Source: Ampullimonas aquatilis
Lineage (GTDB): Bacteria > Pseudomonadota > Gammaproteobacteria > Burkholderiales > Burkholderiaceae_D
Direction of reading: 5' to 3'
Length of the DNA: 64,000 nt
Assembly (NCBI RefSeq): GCF_049675895.1
Contig: NZ_CP183834.1
Span: 3,472,001 to 3,536,000, forward strand
The notes under the pieces: generated by a model
What the model saw: only the letters and a program-made list of their open reading frames with translations
What the model was told of the DNA's origin: nothing
The model's database searches: none
In this document: positions 63,554-64,000 of the stretch, one piece after another
Position numbering within the stretch: the first letter of the stretch is position 1
Layout of the letters: each line of letters begins with the position of its first letter
Position numbers and translations under genes: made by a program

Positions 63554-64000
63554 ATGGATATCAAAAGAACATTGTTATGGGCGATTTTTGCCATGTCGCT
63601 CATCATGATTTGGGATAACTGGCAAAGACATGAAGGCAAACCGTCTTTATTTGCACCTAAATCAATAAATCAAACAGTAGCGCCAACGGGGTCGGTCAAT
63701 GATTCGTCGATTCCAGTAGTTAAAAGTGTGGAAAAAAATGAGGTGGCTTCTGAAACTTCCGAAAAGCTATCTGAAAATGCAAAAAATATCGATGTAACGA
63801 CAGACGTTATTAAGGCGCAGTTCAGTACTCAAGGAGCCGAACTGAGAAGCCTGGAATTGTTGAAGCATATGGATACGCTGCATCCGGAAAAAAATATTCA
63901 TTTATTTGAAATGAATAAGGATCGTGTTTATTTGGCTCAAACAGGTTTGGTTGGAGGAAATGGTATTTCCTTACCAAATCATAAAAGCCTTATGCACATA
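63554..64000 (+). CDS. yidC: membrane protein insertase YidC, 3' end cut off
   Basis: The frame is open from ATG 63554 to the window end (149 codons). The start MDIKRTLLWAIFAMSLIMIWDNWQRH is the typical YidC N-terminus with one membrane helix, followed by a Ser/Thr-rich periplasmic linker. It inserts membrane proteins, including the ATP synthase c subunit encoded in this window. Confidence 0.95.
   Translation, partial: MDIKRTLLWAIFAMSLIMIWDNWQRHEGKPSLFAPKSINQTVAPTGSVNDSSIPVVKSVEKNEVASETSEKLSENAKNIDVTTDVIKAQFSTQGAELRSLELLKHMDTLHPEKNIHLFEMNKDRVYLAQTGLVGGNGISLPNHKSLMHI

Noticed and set aside
7391..63999. Isolated perfect DnaA-box sequences (TTATNCACA) at about 7391, 16405, 19820, 41716 and 63992
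   Set aside because: Two or so matches are expected by chance in 64 kb on both strands, and each lies alone, mostly inside genes. Only the cluster at 60620-60794 was kept.
1..64000. CRISPR array, insertion sequence or prophage
   Set aside because: No regularly spaced repeats and no transposase or phage structural genes were seen; only the recombinase stub at 5352 remains of an integrated element.

Overview
The window is a stretch of betaproteobacterial chromosome around the replication origin. The gene order (dnaA-dnaN-gyrB facing rpmH-rnpA-yidD-yidC; mnmG-rsmG-parA-parB; atpI-atpBEFHAGDC; hemE-priA; rsmB-DUF4390-ntrY) is that of Burkholderiales, possibly an Oxalobacteraceae-like genome. That placement is inference from gene content and order, because no comparison could be run. 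Both ends cut genes: rsmB at the left and yidC at the right.

Layout. 1-5150: 3' part of rsmB, a DUF4390 protein and an NtrY/NtrX-like two-component pair. 5185-5260: tRNA-Phe followed by a terminator and the C-terminal stub of a tyrosine recombinase, a scar of a lost integrated element. 5950-8400: a heptosyltransferase-type GT9 enzyme facing an O-antigen-ligase-type membrane protein. 8680-11343: small metabolic or stress genes (Ohr-like peroxidase, calcineurin-type phosphodiesterase, outer-membrane barrel). 11468-17861: rep helicase, priA with a small exported protein, hemE. 17981-18553: yggT. 18681-25695: complete F1Fo ATP synthase operon. 26033-27883: a degenerate EAL protein and a CysB-family regulator. 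27912-32221: parB, parA, rsmG, mnmG with two perfect parS sites. 32337-34733: membrane PAS-PAS-GGDEF-type protein with an altered signature motif. 35135-38782: nadA-nadC converging on nadB, the de novo route to nicotinate mononucleotide. 39104-50512: a type II secretion cluster (gspC divergent from gspGHIJKLMN-gspD-gspE) ending in a membrane-tethered receiver protein where gspF might be expected. 50745-56619: accessory-looking genes (EF-hand protein, two HNH proteins, queD, queE, an old-yellow-enzyme reductase, two small proteins). 56907-64000: origin region (gyrB, dnaN, dnaA, rpmH, rnpA, yidD, yidC).

How it fits together. Most genes left of dnaA lie on the minus strand and those right of it on the plus strand, so transcription runs away from about 60.6-62.6 kb. 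A cluster of DnaA boxes in the dnaA-dnaN gap and the nearby parS sites agree with this being the origin and segregation region.

Most notable observations: (1) an about 82-bp intergenic element present in five copies with a fixed internal geometry, one of which exactly fills the parA-parB gap; (2) a GspD secretin ending in a SPOR-like peptidoglycan-binding domain; (3) no gspF in the secretion cluster, with a membrane-anchored receiver protein after gspE; (4) an NtrX-like regulator without its AAA+ domain; (5) two cyclic-di-GMP-type domains that have lost catalytic residues; (6) a near-perfect intrinsic terminator buried in the rnpA coding sequence. No CRISPR array, rRNA operon or insertion sequence was seen.
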